19,429 nt of DNA from Spirochaetaceae bacterium (GTDB lineage Bacteria > Spirochaetota > Spirochaetia > Treponematales > Breznakiellaceae): positions 1 through 19,429 of the forward strand of contig JAIRMO010000152.1 of assembly GCA_031258625.1 (NCBI GenBank). Reading direction: 5' to 3'. Position 1 is the first letter of the stretch. The number at the start of each line of letters is the position of its first letter. The notes under the pieces are model-generated. The model saw only the letters and a list, made by a program, of their open reading frames with translations. It had not been told where the DNA came from and searched no databases. The position numbers and the translations under genes were made by a program. Positions 6,134-15,295 of the stretch are shown piece by piece.

Positions 6134-7329
6134 GGGGCTGCCGGGCCGGGGGCCGGTTTTTCGGAGCCGGGGAAAAGGCGCGGCCCGAGGAGTGGAACCG
6201 CGCGGCCCTGGACTTCGCCGCGGCCATGGACCTCCAGTGGTTCGCCGCGGAGGACGAGGGCCGTACCGAGGATCCTTCGGAATACAAGATCCGCAAGGCC
6301 CGGGAAGAGGGCCGGGTCGCCAAAAGCCAGGAACTCACCGGGGCATTGATCCTCCTCCTCCCCGCCCTGGCGATCCTCTTTCTCGCCCCCTTTATACTCC
6401 GGACCTGCGTGGAGATGATCCGGTTTTTCTTTTCCCGGGCGGTGGAACTGGACCCGGCCAAAGACGGGATCATCGCCGGGGCGTTTTTTTCTTATTTTAT
6501 CCGCCTGGCCCTGCCCATCGCGGCGGTTTCCATGGCGGCGGCGATCTTTGCCAACCTGGTGCAGACCGGGCCGCTTTTCACCATCAAGCCCCTGGTCCCG
6601 GATTTTTCCAAAATAGTCCCCCGGTTCGGCAGGTATTTTCAGCGGACCCTCTTTTCTATGGAAGGGGTGTTTAATTTTACCAAATCGGTCATTAAAATGG
6701 CGATTATCGGAACCGTGACCTTTTTTCTTATCCGTTCCGAGATCCGGGGGTTGGCAAATTTACAAACCGCGGAACTCTGGCAGGCGATACGCCTGGTTTC
6801 CTCCCTGGCGGCGCGGATGTTGATTATTTCGGCCCTCCTCCTTTTGGTATTGTCCATTCCGGATTTTATGTTCCAGCGCTGGCAGTACCGGGAATCCCTC
6901 AAGATGACCAAAGAAGAGGTCAAGGAAGAACGGAAAATGTACGAGGGGGACCCCCAGATTAAAAGCCGGCTCCGGCAGCGGATGCGGGAGATTATGACCC
7001 GGAACATGCTGGTTAACGTACCCAAGGCGGACGTGGTGATCACCAACCCGACCCACTACGCGGTTGCCCTGGAGTACCATCCGGAGCAGGGGACCGCCCC
7101 CCAGGTAAGCGCCAAGGGCGCCGACGAGGCGGCCCTTCGGATCCGGGAGATCGCCACACAAAACTCCGTTCCCCTGGTGGAGCATAAACCCCTGGCCCGG
7201 GCCTTGTACGCGGAGTTGGAGGTAGGGGACTTTATCCCGGAACAGTATTACGAAGCCATCGCCATTATATTGGCCGGAGTCAGTAAGATCAACGAAGAAC
7301 GCCGCCGGACCGAGGGTCTGGGGGCGTAA
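6130..7329 (+). CDS. flhB: Flagellar export switch protein FlhB
   Basis: FlhB sits beside the export gate and switches secretion from hook to filament substrates after self-cleavage. The 399-residue product has an N-terminal extension rich in Gly, Arg and Glu (1-32) and the conserved DLQWFAAEDEGRTEDPSEYK and REEGRVAKSQE segments (34-68). Four transmembrane helices (about 70-245) and a basic linker lead to the cytoplasmic domain with the autocleavage site NPTH (306-309), followed by LVEHKPLARALY. The start chosen overlaps the fliR stop (ATGA) and has a G-rich stretch upstream. ATG 6226 (Met33) begins closer to the conserved part but lacks a ribosome-binding site. Confidence 0.96.
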   Translation: MRGCRAGGRFFGAGEKARPEEWNRAALDFAAAMDLQWFAAEDEGRTEDPSEYKIRKAREEGRVAKSQELTGALILLLPALAILFLAPFILRTCVEMIRFFFSRAVELDPAKDGIIAGAFFSYFIRLALPIAAVSMAAAIFANLVQTGPLFTIKPLVPDFSKIVPRFGRYFQRTLFSMEGVFNFTKSVIKMAIIGTVTFFLIRSEIRGLANLQTAELWQAIRLVSSLAARMLIISALLLLVLSIPDFMFQRWQYRESLKMTKEEVKEERKMYEGDPQIKSRLRQRMREIMTRNMLVNVPKADVVITNPTHYAVALEYHPEQGTAPQVSAKGADEAALRIREIATQNSVPLVEHKPLARALYAELEVGDFIPEQYYEAIAIILAGVSKINEERRRTEGLGA

Positions 7330-7363
7330 GTCCAAGGGTTAGATTAAGAGGAGCGTTACGCGG

Positions 7364-9454
7364 ATGTCGGATGTGGGAAGAATCATAGCGGGTAGTTTAT
7401 TCAGGGACCGGACGGAGCTGTTCATCGCCGTCGGAGTGGTGGCGGCGGTGATGATGCTCATTATCCCCCTGCCCACGGCGCTGCTGGACGCCCTCATGGC
7501 CATGAACCTGGTTCTTTCCCTGCTCATCCTCCTCATCGTGCTGTACACCAAAAAGGCCACGGATTTCAGCGTGTTCCCCACCATGCTTCTGGTGATCACC
7601 GTCTTCGGCCTGGCCCTGAACGTTTCTTCCACCCGGCTGATCCTCACCAAAGGGGCGGCCTTTGACGGCCGTATGGTCCGGGCCTTTTCCAGTTTTGTGG
7701 TGGGTTCCGGGGGGACCGAGGGCCTGGTGGTGGGGTTCATCATCTTCATCGTGATCATCGCGGTCCAGGCGGTGGTGATCACCAAGGGGTCCACCCGGAT
7801 CGCCGAAGTGGCCGCCCGGTTCGCCCTGGACGCCATGCCGGGGAAACAGATGGCCATTGAGGCGGAGTACAACTCCGGGGCCATTACCGAGGAGGAATCC
7901 ATTGCCCGGAAAAACGATCTCCAGCGGGAGGTGGATTTTTACGGGGCCATGGACGGTTCCAGTAAATTCGTCTCCGGCAACGTCAAGGTGGGGATCCTGA
8001 TCACCGCGGTGAATATCCTGGGGGGGATCATCATCGGGGCGATCTTTCATGGGGAGCCCCTTTCCGCGGCGGTGGGGACCTACGTATCCTTTTCCATCGG
8101 GGACGGCCTCCTCTCCCAGTTCCCCGCCCTCCTGGTTTCCACCGCCACCGGTATCATCGTAACCCGATCGGTTTCGGACGGTACCTTTGGGGAGGACGCC
8201 TCCTCCCAGTTCTCCCGGGACAGCCGGATCTACTGGATCGGCGCCTTTGTCCTTGCGGTGTTTGCCCTGCTCCCGGGCTTTCCCTGGTATGTACTGGCGC
8301 CCCTGGCCCTGGCCATGGCGTTCCTTGCCTACCGTCTGAGCCGGAAAAAAGCCCGGGAAGAAACGGCGGCGGGCCAAAAGGCCGCGGCGGCCAAAAGACC
8401 CAAGGATGAAACCGGGGAAATGTCCCCGGTGGTGCCCCTGGATCCCCTGTCCCTGGAACTGGGGTACGGCCTGGTCCCCCTGGTGGATCGGGATAAGGGG
8501 GCGGAACTCCTGGAACGGATCCAGCGGATCCGCCGGGAATCGGCCCTGGATCTGGGACTGGTCATCCCCCTGGTCAGGCTCATCGACAATATGCGGCTTG
8601 AGCCCTCTGAATACTGTTTTAAGATCAAGGGGGCCGAAGTGGGCCGGGGGAAGATCCGGACGGGGTATTACCTCTGCATCAACCCCGGGGGGGTAAAGGA
8701 AGAGATCCCGGGGGAAAAAACGGTAGACCCCGCCTTTGGGCTGCCCGCCCTGTGGGTACACGAGGATAACCGGGGGGACGCGGAACGGGCGGGATATACC
8801 GTGGTGGATTCCTCTTCGATCATAGCCACCCATCTGACGGAGATCATCAAACGCCACGCTTCGGAACTCCTGGGACGGCAGTACATACAATCCATCCTGG
8901 ACACCCTGAAAAAGGATTATCCCGCGGTGGTAGAGGAGGCCCAGAAATTCTTTACCCTGGGGGATATCCAGAAGGTCCTTCAGGGCCTGCTGCGGGAACG
9001 GGTATCGATACGGAATATGGTGGCCATCCTGGAAACCCTGGCCGATTACGGGCCCGTCAACAAGGACATCCGGTTCCTTATAGAAAAGTCCCGGCAGACC
9101 CTGGGGCGGGAATTGTGCCTCCAGTATGCCGATGACAACCGGAAGCTCCGGGTATTAACCCTCGATCAGAGCCTGGAGAAAAAGATCATCGAAAGCCAAG
9201 TGCAGACTTCGTCGGGGATAATGTCCGCGCTGGATCCGGGGCTGCACCGGTCCTGGATAAAGGCCGTAACCCGGTCCATCGCCGCGGTGGAGGAGCGGGG
9301 CTGGCTGCCGGTGATCCTCTGTTCCGAAGCGGCCCGGTTTCTGGTAAAATCTTCGTTGGATCGGGAATTGCCTACCCTGGCGGTTCTTTCGGTACCGGAA
9401 ATCGCCTCGGATATAACCGTCGAGGCGGTAGGGATCATTCAGATCGAGGATTAA
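7364..9454 (+). CDS. flhA: Flagellar export apparatus protein FlhA
   Basis: FlhA is the large nonameric export component that couples proton flow to protein export and docks substrates and chaperones. The 696-residue product has about eight transmembrane helices (1-335). It carries the FHIPEP-region motif ARFALDAMPGKQMAIEAEYN (151-170) and the DFYGAMDGSSKFVSGN segment (191-206). A basic linker rich in Lys and Ala (about 338-360) leads to the cytoplasmic domain (about 365-690). Aligned by eye to Salmonella FlhA (offset of two), Lys203 and Asp249 are kept as Lys201 and Asp247, but Asp208 is Asn206. AGAGGAG (7347-7353) precedes the ATG by ten bases. The gene lies 34 bases after flhB. Confidence 0.97.
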   Translation: MSDVGRIIAGSLFRDRTELFIAVGVVAAVMMLIIPLPTALLDALMAMNLVLSLLILLIVLYTKKATDFSVFPTMLLVITVFGLALNVSSTRLILTKGAAFDGRMVRAFSSFVVGSGGTEGLVVGFIIFIVIIAVQAVVITKGSTRIAEVAARFALDAMPGKQMAIEAEYNSGAITEEESIARKNDLQREVDFYGAMDGSSKFVSGNVKVGILITAVNILGGIIIGAIFHGEPLSAAVGTYVSFSIGDGLLSQFPALLVSTATGIIVTRSVSDGTFGEDASSQFSRDSRIYWIGAFVLAVFALLPGFPWYVLAPLALAMAFLAYRLSRKKAREETAAGQKAAAAKRPKDETGEMSPVVPLDPLSLELGYGLVPLVDRDKGAELLERIQRIRRESALDLGLVIPLVRLIDNMRLEPSEYCFKIKGAEVGRGKIRTGYYLCINPGGVKEEIPGEKTVDPAFGLPALWVHEDNRGDAERAGYTVVDSSSIIATHLTEIIKRHASELLGRQYIQSILDTLKKDYPAVVEEAQKFFTLGDIQKVLQGLLRERVSIRNMVAILETLADYGPVNKDIRFLIEKSRQTLGRELCLQYADDNRKLRVLTLDQSLEKKIIESQVQTSSGIMSALDPGLHRSWIKAVTRSIAAVEERGWLPVILCSEAARFLVKSSLDRELPTLAVLSVPEIASDITVEAVGIIQIED

Positions 9455-9464
9455 AAGGGAAATT

Positions 9465-10673
9465 ATGAATTATTTTACTGAACAAGGGCTGACCGAGGAC
9501 GAATGCCGTCAGAAGATCCGTATGAAATACGGGGAACGGGCCCGGGTAATGATACAAAAATCCATCCGCATCGGAGGGGTGTTCGGCCTTTTTACCAAAG
9601 AGGGGGTAGAAATGACCGGTATTATCCCCAGAGATTATCCTTCCCATACCGCCGGGCAGGGGGCCTCCCCTCCCCTGGATTTTCAGAAAGAAAAGGAAAA
9701 GGTCCTGGCGGCGGCGTCCCGGCAGGATAAGGCCGCTTCGGATCAGGAAAAATCCGATATAATCCAGCAGACGATCCTCAATGAGGTATTAGATTTAAAG
9801 AAAACGCTCCATACCCCCCCGGGGGAAGAACACCCCACCCTGGCCCGGATCGGGGAGATCCTCGATCTCAATGATTTTTCCCCGGCTTACAGCAAAAAAA
9901 TCCTGGACCGGATGAAAAAAGAATTTTCCCTGGAAGTTTTAAATGATTACGATCAGGTACAGGACCAGGTGGTGGACTGGATCGGGGAAAGCATAGCCAT
10001 CTTTAAACCGGATCCCCCCAAAAAACGGACCCGGATCATGATCCTCGTGGGCCCCACCGGGGTGGGCAAAACCACCACCATCGCTAAATTGGCGGCCATT
10101 TTTGGACCGGGGAATAAGGGAGGCTACCCCCTTTCGGTACGGATGATTACCATTGACAATTACCGGATCGGCGCGAAACTTCAGGTTGAAACCTACGGGG
10201 ACATCATGAAGATCCCCGTGTCGTGTGTGGACAATTATTCGGACTTACGGAAAACCATTGCCCTCTATTCGGAGGACGTGGATCTGATCCTGGTGGATAC
10301 CATTGGGAAAAACCCCCGGGATTCGGTGGAAATTGCCGAAATGAAACAACTGCTATCGGCCTGCGGTTCCGCCGCCGAGGTACACCTGGCCGCGGCGGCT
10401 ACCACAAAATACAGTGATCTGCGGGAAATTTTCCAGCAGTTCGAGCCCTTTAATTACCGGTCGGTGATTATCACCAAACTGGACGAAACCATCCGGGTGG
10501 GGAATGTACTCAGCGCCCTGGCGGACAAGGGAAAATCCATTTCTTATATTACCGACGGTCAGCACGTCCCCGATGATTTGCATAAAGCGGAGGTGATCCC
10601 TTTTTTGATCAACCTGGAGGATTTCAAAATAAACCGGGACCGGATTGAAAAACACTTTTCCGATAGGGAATAA
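9465..10673 (+). CDS. flhF: Flagellar placement GTPase FlhF
   Basis: FlhF is an SRP-type GTPase that marks the pole or site where flagella are built. The 402-residue product has a variable N-terminal domain (1-95) starting MNYFTEQGLTEDECRQKIRMKYG, a helical N-domain (about 100-185) and the G domain. In that domain GPTGVGKT (196-203) is the P-loop, DNYRIGAKLQVETYG (231-245) is the SRP-family switch region, DTIGKNPRD (278-286) is G3, and TKLDET (337-342) is G4. G3 has Ile-Gly-Lys where DTAGR is common in SRP GTPases. AAAGGGA lies just before the ATG, and the flhA stop is ten bases upstream. FlhG next door is its expected regulator. Confidence 0.95.
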   Translation: MNYFTEQGLTEDECRQKIRMKYGERARVMIQKSIRIGGVFGLFTKEGVEMTGIIPRDYPSHTAGQGASPPLDFQKEKEKVLAAASRQDKAASDQEKSDIIQQTILNEVLDLKKTLHTPPGEEHPTLARIGEILDLNDFSPAYSKKILDRMKKEFSLEVLNDYDQVQDQVVDWIGESIAIFKPDPPKKRTRIMILVGPTGVGKTTTIAKLAAIFGPGNKGGYPLSVRMITIDNYRIGAKLQVETYGDIMKIPVSCVDNYSDLRKTIALYSEDVDLILVDTIGKNPRDSVEIAEMKQLLSACGSAAEVHLAAAATTKYSDLREIFQQFEPFNYRSVIITKLDETIRVGNVLSALADKGKSISYITDGQHVPDDLHKAEVIPFLINLEDFKINRDRIEKHFSDRE

Positions 10674-10675
10674 GG

Positions 10676-10701
10676 TTTCCCCAAAAGGGTAATTGGGGAA
10701 A
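10676..10701 (+). repeat. 9-bp hairpin directly after flhF
   Basis: TTTCCCCAA (10676-10684) pairs perfectly with TTGGGGAAA (10693-10701) over an 8-base loop. It starts three bases after the flhF stop. The following sequence is ACAACG rather than a T-run, so it is not a standard intrinsic terminator. It could stabilise upstream mRNA or reduce read-through into flhG. Confidence 0.5.
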
Positions 10702-10768
10702 AACAACGTTGAATTAAGCCCGAGTTTGGGGATTAGCCCGAATTAGATTAGTTATACTGGAGATGATG

Positions 10769-11653
10769 ATGGAAGATCAGGCAGAGCGCTTACGGGAAAT
10801 GATGCGGAACAAAAACAGCGCCCCGAAAAAAACCCTCCCGGCCAAGGAGGTAAAAAAAACCCGGATAATCACCATTACCAGCGGGAAGGGGGGGGTGGGA
10901 AAGACCAATATGTCGGTAAACATGGCCCTGGCCTATGCCCGGATGGGGAAAAAAGTGATCGTTATGGACGCCGATTTAGGACTGGCCAACGTAAACGTGA
11001 TGTTGAACATAGTCCCCAAATTCAACCTATACCATGTGATCCGTAAACAAAAAACCATGAAGGAAATCCTGATAGAAACCGAATACGGTATTTCCATTGT
11101 AGCCGGGGCCTCGGGTTTTTCCAAAATAGCGAATCTCAGCGAAACCGAACGCCAGGATTTTATCGATGAACTGGACACCCTGTCAAACGCCGATATTATT
11201 ATCATTGATACCAGCGCCGGGGTTTCCAGTAATGTACTGGACTTCATCGCCGCCGCCGACGACGCGGTGATCATCACTACCCCGGAACCTACCGCCATTA
11301 CCGATGCCTATGGTATAATTAAAATAATCTCCACCGAAATTGACAACCTGAATATGGGGCTTAAACTGGTGGTGAACCGGGTAAAATCCGTGGCGGAGGC
11401 AAAAAAGGTCGCCGACCGGATGATCAGCATCACCGGGCAGTTTTTAAATGTCAAGGTTGAATATTTAGGGTTTATTTACGATGATCAGGCCGTATCCAAT
11501 GGGGTATTGCGCCAGCGGCCTTTTTTGGTGGTGGATCCTAAGTGCCGGGCATCTATGTGCGTCCAGCATATTGTGGGGAGGATGGAGAAGAGTGAGCTTC
11601 GGGAAGGGGGGGGCTTTGGGACCCTGTTCAAACGGGTTTTTGGCCTGTCCTGA
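10769..11653 (+). CDS. flhG: MinD-type ATPase FlhG (FleN)
   Basis: FlhG controls flagellar number and stimulates FlhF GTPase activity. The product (294 residues from ATG 10769) opens with MEDQAERLREMM. This contains DQAERLR (3-9), matching the DQAxxLR activator motif known from Bacillus FlhG. The deviant Walker A GKGGVGKT (39-46) follows, then MDADLGLANVNVML (66-79) and IIIDTSAGVSS, all typical of ParA/MinD ATPases. A C-terminal basic and amphipathic end (about 275-294) could bind membrane. Three ATGs in a row (10763, 10766, 10769) are possible starts. GGAG at 10759-10762 is six bases from 10769 and abuts 10763, so the third is preferred. Confidence 0.94.
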   Translation: MEDQAERLREMMRNKNSAPKKTLPAKEVKKTRIITITSGKGGVGKTNMSVNMALAYARMGKKVIVMDADLGLANVNVMLNIVPKFNLYHVIRKQKTMKEILIETEYGISIVAGASGFSKIANLSETERQDFIDELDTLSNADIIIIDTSAGVSSNVLDFIAAADDAVIITTPEPTAITDAYGIIKIISTEIDNLNMGLKLVVNRVKSVAEAKKVADRMISITGQFLNVKVEYLGFIYDDQAVSNGVLRQRPFLVVDPKCRASMCVQHIVGRMEKSELREGGGFGTLFKRVFGLS

Positions 11654-11782
11654 ACCCGGGATCTCCGATAATCGGAATTTATGCCTCCCGGGGCGTAAAA
11701 GACGCGGGGGAGTACAAAATCGCCAAAATCCCGCGGGTTTCCGGGTAAAGGCCCTGGTTTTTAGTATTTTAAGGGAGGCGGG

Positions 11783-12448
11783 GTGAATTTAAAGATAAGC
11801 GGGATTATCTCGGGGACGGCCTTTGTTTTGTCCTTACTCATCGGTTTGATAAGCGGGGCGGGAATTTCGGCCCCGGTCCGGGCGCTTATTTTCGCGGCGG
11901 TCTTTTTTGTCATCTCCGGGGGCGCCTATTGGCTCATCCTTCATTTTTTGCCGGAACTGTTTGAAAATCCCGCCGACGATGACCCGGTCATGCCCCAGGC
12001 CGGTTCTCTGGTGGATATTTCCCTTGGGGATGATTCCGGGGAAGATTTAGCGGAGGCTAATGTCGGGGAGTATATTTCGGACGGAGAGGCGGCCCCTTCC
12101 GGGATATCCCTGGAAGATCCTTCAGGGCTGGATCAAACGGATAAAATTAGTTATACTGATGACGGGATGATGGGTGAGAATCCCGATGTTCAGGAGGATG
12201 GGACGGGGCCGGTTTTGTCGGCGGACATCCCGGATCTGCCGGATGAACTCCCCGATTTGGAAAGCCTTTCCCCGGTATTTTCACCCGGCGGTGGAAGGAG
12301 GGGGGGGGAACTATCGGAGTTTATGATATCCACCGATGGTTTAACCGGAAAGAAGCCGAGGGGAAATAATAAACCCGGCGGTCTGAACGATGAGTTTAAT
12401 CCCCAAGATATGGCGTCCGCAGTACAGACCATATTAAAACGGGAATAG
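11783..12448 (+). CDS. Conserved-position membrane protein between flhG and fliA, function unknown
   Basis: I do not recognise a named family. The 221-residue product starts at GTG with AAGGGAGG (11771-11778) four bases upstream. It has two transmembrane helices close together (about 5-27 and 31-56) followed by a long, strongly acidic, low-complexity cytoplasmic region (about 60-190) rich in Asp, Glu, Gly, Pro and Ser. A short, better ordered tail follows ([19 protein letters not shown]). The layout, a small hairpin membrane anchor with an acidic arm, suggests a scaffold or docking protein. Its place between flhG and fliA, 16 bases before fliA, implies a flagellar role, but that is inference. 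Confidence 0.85.
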   Translation: MNLKISGIISGTAFVLSLLIGLISGAGISAPVRALIFAAVFFVISGGAYWLILHFLPELFENPADDDPVMPQAGSLVDISLGDDSGEDLAEANVGEYISDGEAAPSGISLEDPSGLDQTDKISYTDDGMMGENPDVQEDGTGPVLSADIPDLPDELPDLESLSPVFSPGGGRRGGELSEFMISTDGLTGKKPRGNNKPGGLNDEFNPQDMASAVQTILKRE

Positions 12449-12464
12449 AAAGGATACTAACTAT

Positions 12465-13277
12465 ATGGGGAATGTCCTCAGAAACGATACAGTTAATCGT
12501 TCTCTGGAACAAAAGACAGAGGAGGAGCTTTGGGTTGACTACCGGAAAACCCGGGATCCGAAAATTCGGGAGAATTTCATCCGGCAATATGCCCCATTAG
12601 TAAAATATGTCGCCGGTAAGGTCGCCATAGGTATGCCCTCCAACGTTGAATTCGATGATCTCGTGGGGTACGGCGCTTTTGGCCTCATGGATGCCATCGA
12701 CAAATTTGATCCCGAAAAAAACGTAAAATTCAAGACCTACGCGGTAACCCGGATTCGGGGGGCTATTTTTGATGAGCTGCGTTCCATAGATTGGGTGCCC
12801 CGGTCGGTACGCCAGAAGACCAGGGAGGTGGAAGACACCATCGGGGCCCTGGAAGCTCAACTGGGCAGAACCGCCACGGATCAGGAAATAGCCAATTCCC
12901 TGGGGGTAAGCGAGGCGGAGTACCTCAAAACCATCATGAAAATATCCGGCACCTCCATACTTTCCTTGAACGACGTGTGGTTTTCCGGGGATGAAAATGA
13001 CAAGGTTTCCATAGGGGACAGTATTGAGGCGCCCTCCAGCCTGAATCCGGACGTGATCGTGGAAAAAGAGGAGATCCGCCGGGTTATTGTGGAGGCTGTT
13101 CAGGAATTGCCCGACAAAGAAAAAAAGATTCTGGTCCTGTATTATTATGAGGAACTTACCCTTAAAGAAATCGGCCAGGTATTAGAGGTAACCGAATCCC
13201 GGGTATCCCAACTGCATACCAAGGCCATACTCCGGCTCCGGGCCAAGCTGACCAATATTCGTAAAGGCATCATTTAG
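12465..13277 (+). CDS. fliA: Flagellar RNA polymerase sigma factor FliA (sigma-28, WhiG type)
   Basis: This sigma factor directs transcription of late flagellar genes. The 270-residue product contains region 2 (about 45-110: [59 protein letters not shown]), which covers core binding and -10 recognition. Region 3 follows (about 115-175), then region 4 (about 205-265: [40 protein letters not shown]), a helix-turn-helix for the -35. Length and the WVPRSVR segment are typical of the FliA/WhiG/SigD group. GAAAGGAT lies about ten bases upstream of the ATG. No flgM-like anti-sigma gene is seen in this window. A FliA-like promoter candidate before fliL (427-454) would put the operon under its own product. 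Confidence 0.97.
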   Translation: MGNVLRNDTVNRSLEQKTEEELWVDYRKTRDPKIRENFIRQYAPLVKYVAGKVAIGMPSNVEFDDLVGYGAFGLMDAIDKFDPEKNVKFKTYAVTRIRGAIFDELRSIDWVPRSVRQKTREVEDTIGALEAQLGRTATDQEIANSLGVSEAEYLKTIMKISGTSILSLNDVWFSGDENDKVSIGDSIEAPSSLNPDVIVEKEEIRRVIVEAVQELPDKEKKILVLYYYEELTLKEIGQVLEVTESRVSQLHTKAILRLRAKLTNIRKGII

Positions 13278-13333
13278 CCCGATCAAGGGATGTTACGGGG
13301 CCGGAGGGGAACCGCGGGGAAACAGGGGAATTT

Positions 13334-15295
13334 ATGGTCAATTTTGTCCAGCTTCAGCAAATTATGAAAGAACGCCTGGAACAGGATCGGGGAATACGGA
13401 CCGTTGAGGCCGTCGGTTCCACCCTGGAAGAGGCGGTATCTGAAGCGGCTGCCCTCCTCAACCTTCCCATACGGCGTCTGGAGTATGAGGTTACCGAACG
13501 GGGGTTCCCGGGGGTTTTAGGTAAAGGGAAAAAAAACTGGAAAATCCGGGTTTATGAACGGGTACTGATTAAAAAAGAAGACGCCCCTGCCGCCGAAGTT
13601 GAAAAGAAGGCGCCCAATCAGATTCCGGAATCTATGGATAAGGACGGCGAGGCCTTTGTTCATCTTTATCCTCAAGGGGCATTTGTCAAGGTGATTCCCC
13701 CGGTTGGAAAAGGGAGAAAGGTCTCCGAAACCTTGGTCATGGATATTCTGAACCAGCGGATAGTCAAGGATATTGACCTCAGTTTAATGTCTCAAGTCGT
13801 CAAAGAAGCCGCGGGAGTCTATGTCAAGGTAGGGTATTTTGAAAGTAATCCGGTAAATGACGCCTACGTTAAATTAGAAATTATCGATGGGGGGATGAAA
13901 GCCTACATAAAGATGGCTCCTCCCGGCATTGGGGGATGCGACCTTCCCGCGGAAACCATATTGAGTTTTTTACGGAAAAATCATGTGGTACATGGGGTCA
14001 AGGAAGATTTTATCCGAACCTTGGCGGACAAGCCGGTGTTTAATGAGACGGTTCTTATAGCCGAGGGTACTAAACCAATCGACGGCCGGGACGCTTATAT
14101 TCAGTACAATTTTGAAACGGAACATACCAAGATACATCTCCGGGAAGGGTTCAACGGCAGGGTTGATTTTAAGGATCTTCACATCATCCAGAACGTAGTG
14201 GAAGGGCAGCCCCTGGCGAAAAAAATCCCCCCGGAACTTGGAGCCGCGGGGATGACCGTTACCGGTAAGGTGGTTCCCGCGGTTAACGGCAGAGACATCG
14301 TCCTGCCCCTGGGGAAAAACGTCCATGTGGGGGATGATGAGGTTACGATCTATGCGGATATAAACGGGCAGGTGGTAGGGGTAAGCGGTAAAATAAATGT
14401 GGAACCCGTATACGTCGTCAAGGGGAACGTGGATATTAAAACCGGGAATATTATTTTCCTGGGGACGGTGGTGGTGAACGGCAATGTGGAGGCGGGATTT
14501 TCCATCAAAGCCGCGGGGAACATCGAGGTCCACGGTACGGTGGAAAAGGCGGAGCTGGTTGCGGACGGCGATATCATTGTTCATCAGGGTATTACCGGCA
14601 AAGGCGCCGGGATCATACAGGCCGGACGTTCCCTTTGGGCGCGGTTTATTGAAAACACCTCTGTTGAAGCGGGAAATATGGTAATCGTCTCCGACGGAAT
14701 TATTAATTCCCATGTTGACGCCGCTAAGCGGATCGTCTGCCAGGGGAAACGGGCCCATATCGTGGGGGGGCGGCTCAGGGCCACCGAGGAGATCGTCGCG
14801 GAAACCCTGGGAAGTTCCACCAGCGGTACCGAAACTATCTGTGAAGTGGGTTTTGAGCCCAAACACAAAGAAAAAATGGATTTGCTAACGGCAAACCAGG
14901 ATGCCCTGGTAAAGCAGATTGAGGACATACGGCTTAACTTGCAAACTCTGATCAATATTAAAAAACAACACAAGTCCCTGTCCGAAGATAAAGAGACTTT
15001 TATGAGGGAATTGATAGATAAACGGAAAGAGCTTATGGAGGATCTGCATAAAGTTAACGAAGATGTCAAGCAAGTTAAGGAGATCCTTTATGGCATAAAA
15101 CCCCTGGGACAGGTATCCGCTTCTTCCAAGGTATATCCCGGGGTCAAGATTATTATCCGGGATGTCAAAGAGGAAGTACGGAATGAATACAAATCGGTAA
15201 CCTTTGTTCTTGAAAATGACCTGATCCGGGTAACCAAATATGAAGAATCCGACGGGAGAACCAAAAGGGGCGATCATGGCAATCCAGCCGATTGA
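13334..15295 (+). CDS. FapA (DUF342) family protein with N-terminal Jag_N domain
   Basis: The 653-residue product begins with a Jag_N-like domain (about 20-76: VEAVGSTLEEAVSEAAALLN ending in RGFPGVLGKGKKNWKIRVY). The same domain is found in the RNA-binding KhpB/Jag protein. A linker follows, then the FapA/DUF342 core (about 105-510), including REGFNGRVDF, GMTVTGKVVPAVNGRD and a long run of short beta repeats (VVVNGNVEAGFSIKAAGNIE, VHGTVEKAELVADGDIIVHQ) typical of a right-handed beta-helix. A coiled coil (about 515-580) precedes a short beta-rich end. FapA proteins have been linked to flagellar assembly and polar signalling in Vibrio. The place after fliA supports a flagellar role here. The start has AGGGGAA upstream. 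Confidence 0.88.
   Translation: MVNFVQLQQIMKERLEQDRGIRTVEAVGSTLEEAVSEAAALLNLPIRRLEYEVTERGFPGVLGKGKKNWKIRVYERVLIKKEDAPAAEVEKKAPNQIPESMDKDGEAFVHLYPQGAFVKVIPPVGKGRKVSETLVMDILNQRIVKDIDLSLMSQVVKEAAGVYVKVGYFESNPVNDAYVKLEIIDGGMKAYIKMAPPGIGGCDLPAETILSFLRKNHVVHGVKEDFIRTLADKPVFNETVLIAEGTKPIDGRDAYIQYNFETEHTKIHLREGFNGRVDFKDLHIIQNVVEGQPLAKKIPPELGAAGMTVTGKVVPAVNGRDIVLPLGKNVHVGDDEVTIYADINGQVVGVSGKINVEPVYVVKGNVDIKTGNIIFLGTVVVNGNVEAGFSIKAAGNIEVHGTVEKAELVADGDIIVHQGITGKGAGIIQAGRSLWARFIENTSVEAGNMVIVSDGIINSHVDAAKRIVCQGKRAHIVGGRLRATEEIVAETLGSSTSGTETICEVGFEPKHKEKMDLLTANQDALVKQIEDIRLNLQTLINIKKQHKSLSEDKETFMRELIDKRKELMEDLHKVNEDVKQVKEILYGIKPLGQVSASSKVYPGVKIIIRDVKEEVRNEYKSVTFVLENDLIRVTKYEESDGRTKRGDHGNPAD

Noticed and set aside
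6226..7329. Alternative flhB start at ATG 6226
   Set aside because: No ribosome-binding site upstream, and it would lose the ATGA overlap with fliR that other junctions in this operon also use.
7397..8890. 497-residue - strand frame opposite flhA
   Set aside because: Long only because of GC-rich codon use in flhA. The product is low-complexity (Gly, His, Asp, Arg) with no domain, and flhA is certain.
10743..10758. TATACT box before flhG as a promoter
   Set aside because: It ends one base from the GGAG ribosome-binding site, so a start at the usual distance would leave the site off the transcript. No convincing -35 was found.
13970..14866. 298-residue - strand frame opposite the FapA gene
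   Set aside because: Wholly inside a well-supported gene. No ribosome-binding or domain evidence was found.
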